DNA from: a bacterium
GTDB taxonomy: Bacteria; Oederibacteriota; PGYV01; DSBP01
Assembly: GCA_011049465.1 (NCBI GenBank)
Contig: DSBP01000238.1
Coordinates: forward strand, 1-6,942
Reading direction: 5' to 3'
DNA: 6,942 nt
Positions 6,841-6,942 of this stretch are shown here, piece after piece. Below the pieces are notes generated by a model. That model saw nothing but the letters and a program-made list of their open reading frames with translations. It was not told where the DNA came from and made no database searches. Each line of letters begins with the position of its first letter. The first letter of the stretch is position 1. The position numbers and the translations under genes are program-made.

Positions 6841-6861
6841 GTTTGTGGTTTGTGGTTTGTG
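6841..6861 (+). repeat. Three tandem copies of the 7-base unit GTTTGTG
   Basis: Three perfect tandem heptamers stand between the two G-rich repeat copies. Further along, 6881-6901 also reads as heptamers (TTTTGAG, CTTTGAG, TTTTGGG), so the non-coding tract has a local 7-base rhythm. Confidence 0.75.
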
Positions 6862-6913
6862 GAAACCGGGAAACATTGGGTTTTGAGCTTTGAGTTTTGG
6901 GAAGAACGAAAGG

Positions 6914-6942
6914 CAGGGATAAGGGAATGGGGATTTGGGAAT
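6914..6942 (+). repeat. G-rich direct repeat, copy 2, with G-quadruplex pattern, at window edge
   Basis: The second copy of the 29-base element starts 123 bases after the first and reaches the window end, so the array may continue. Four G-runs lie at 6916-6939 with loops of 4, 3 and 4 bases. The two differences from copy 1 are G to A and G to T. Confidence 0.8.

Larger units (their letters stand above)
6781..6942. other. Non-coding G-rich, C-poor intergenic tract
   Basis: This stretch lies upstream of the operon promoter and runs to the window edge. By hand count the plus strand has 65 G and 10 C in 162 bases. I see no convincing open reading frame, RNA gene or terminator hairpin. Its content is the repeats listed separately. 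Confidence 0.7.

Noticed and set aside
6791..6942. CRISPR array
   Set aside because: Only two copies of the unit occur, the intervening sequence is long and itself repetitive, and no cas genes are present.

Overview
The window holds five genes, all on the minus strand and read right to left, with gaps of only 4 to 36 bases. They look like a single transcription unit. Its only recognisable promoter lies at about 6740-6768. In order of transcription the genes are: an envelope lipoprotein with a coiled coil and an eight-bladed PQQ-type beta-propeller (5338-6708); a two-transmembrane HAMP receptor with a class III nucleotide cyclase-like output domain (3874-5319); a J-domain protein with a TPR-like tail (3300-3869); an Hsp70/DnaK that lacks the usual helical lid (1539-3263); and the first 503 codons of a GspE/PilB-family secretion/pilus ATPase (1-1510) that runs off the left edge. 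The right end (6781-6942) is non-coding and carries G-rich repeats.

The organism is a bacterium, probably diderm: it has a lipoprotein with a long periplasmic domain and a type II secretion/type IV pilus-type ATPase. Codon use is similar across the five genes, and nothing suggests a recent insertion inside the operon. The gene set and the G-rich intergenic repeats would fit an uncultured lineage around Elusimicrobiota/Omnitrophota, but the sequence does not prove this and I hold it with low confidence.

The main point of interest is that two members look like pseudoenzymes. The ATPase departs from consensus in the Walker A, Asp-box, Walker B and His-box motifs. The cyclase domain keeps the first metal-binding Asp but has lost the second metal ligand and the transition-state Asn/Arg pair. 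Between them sits a J-protein/Hsp70 pair whose docking and ATPase residues look intact, with a substrate domain lacking its lid.

A working hypothesis (inference) is an envelope-sensing and chaperone module. The propeller lipoprotein and membrane receptor would sense or organise something at the envelope, and the J-protein/Hsp70 pair would act on a pilus- or secretion-type assembly in which the degenerate ATPase is a structural or regulatory subunit. The known precedent for an Hsp70 paralogue linked to pili is SglK of Myxococcus xanthus, which is needed for type IV pilus-dependent social motility.
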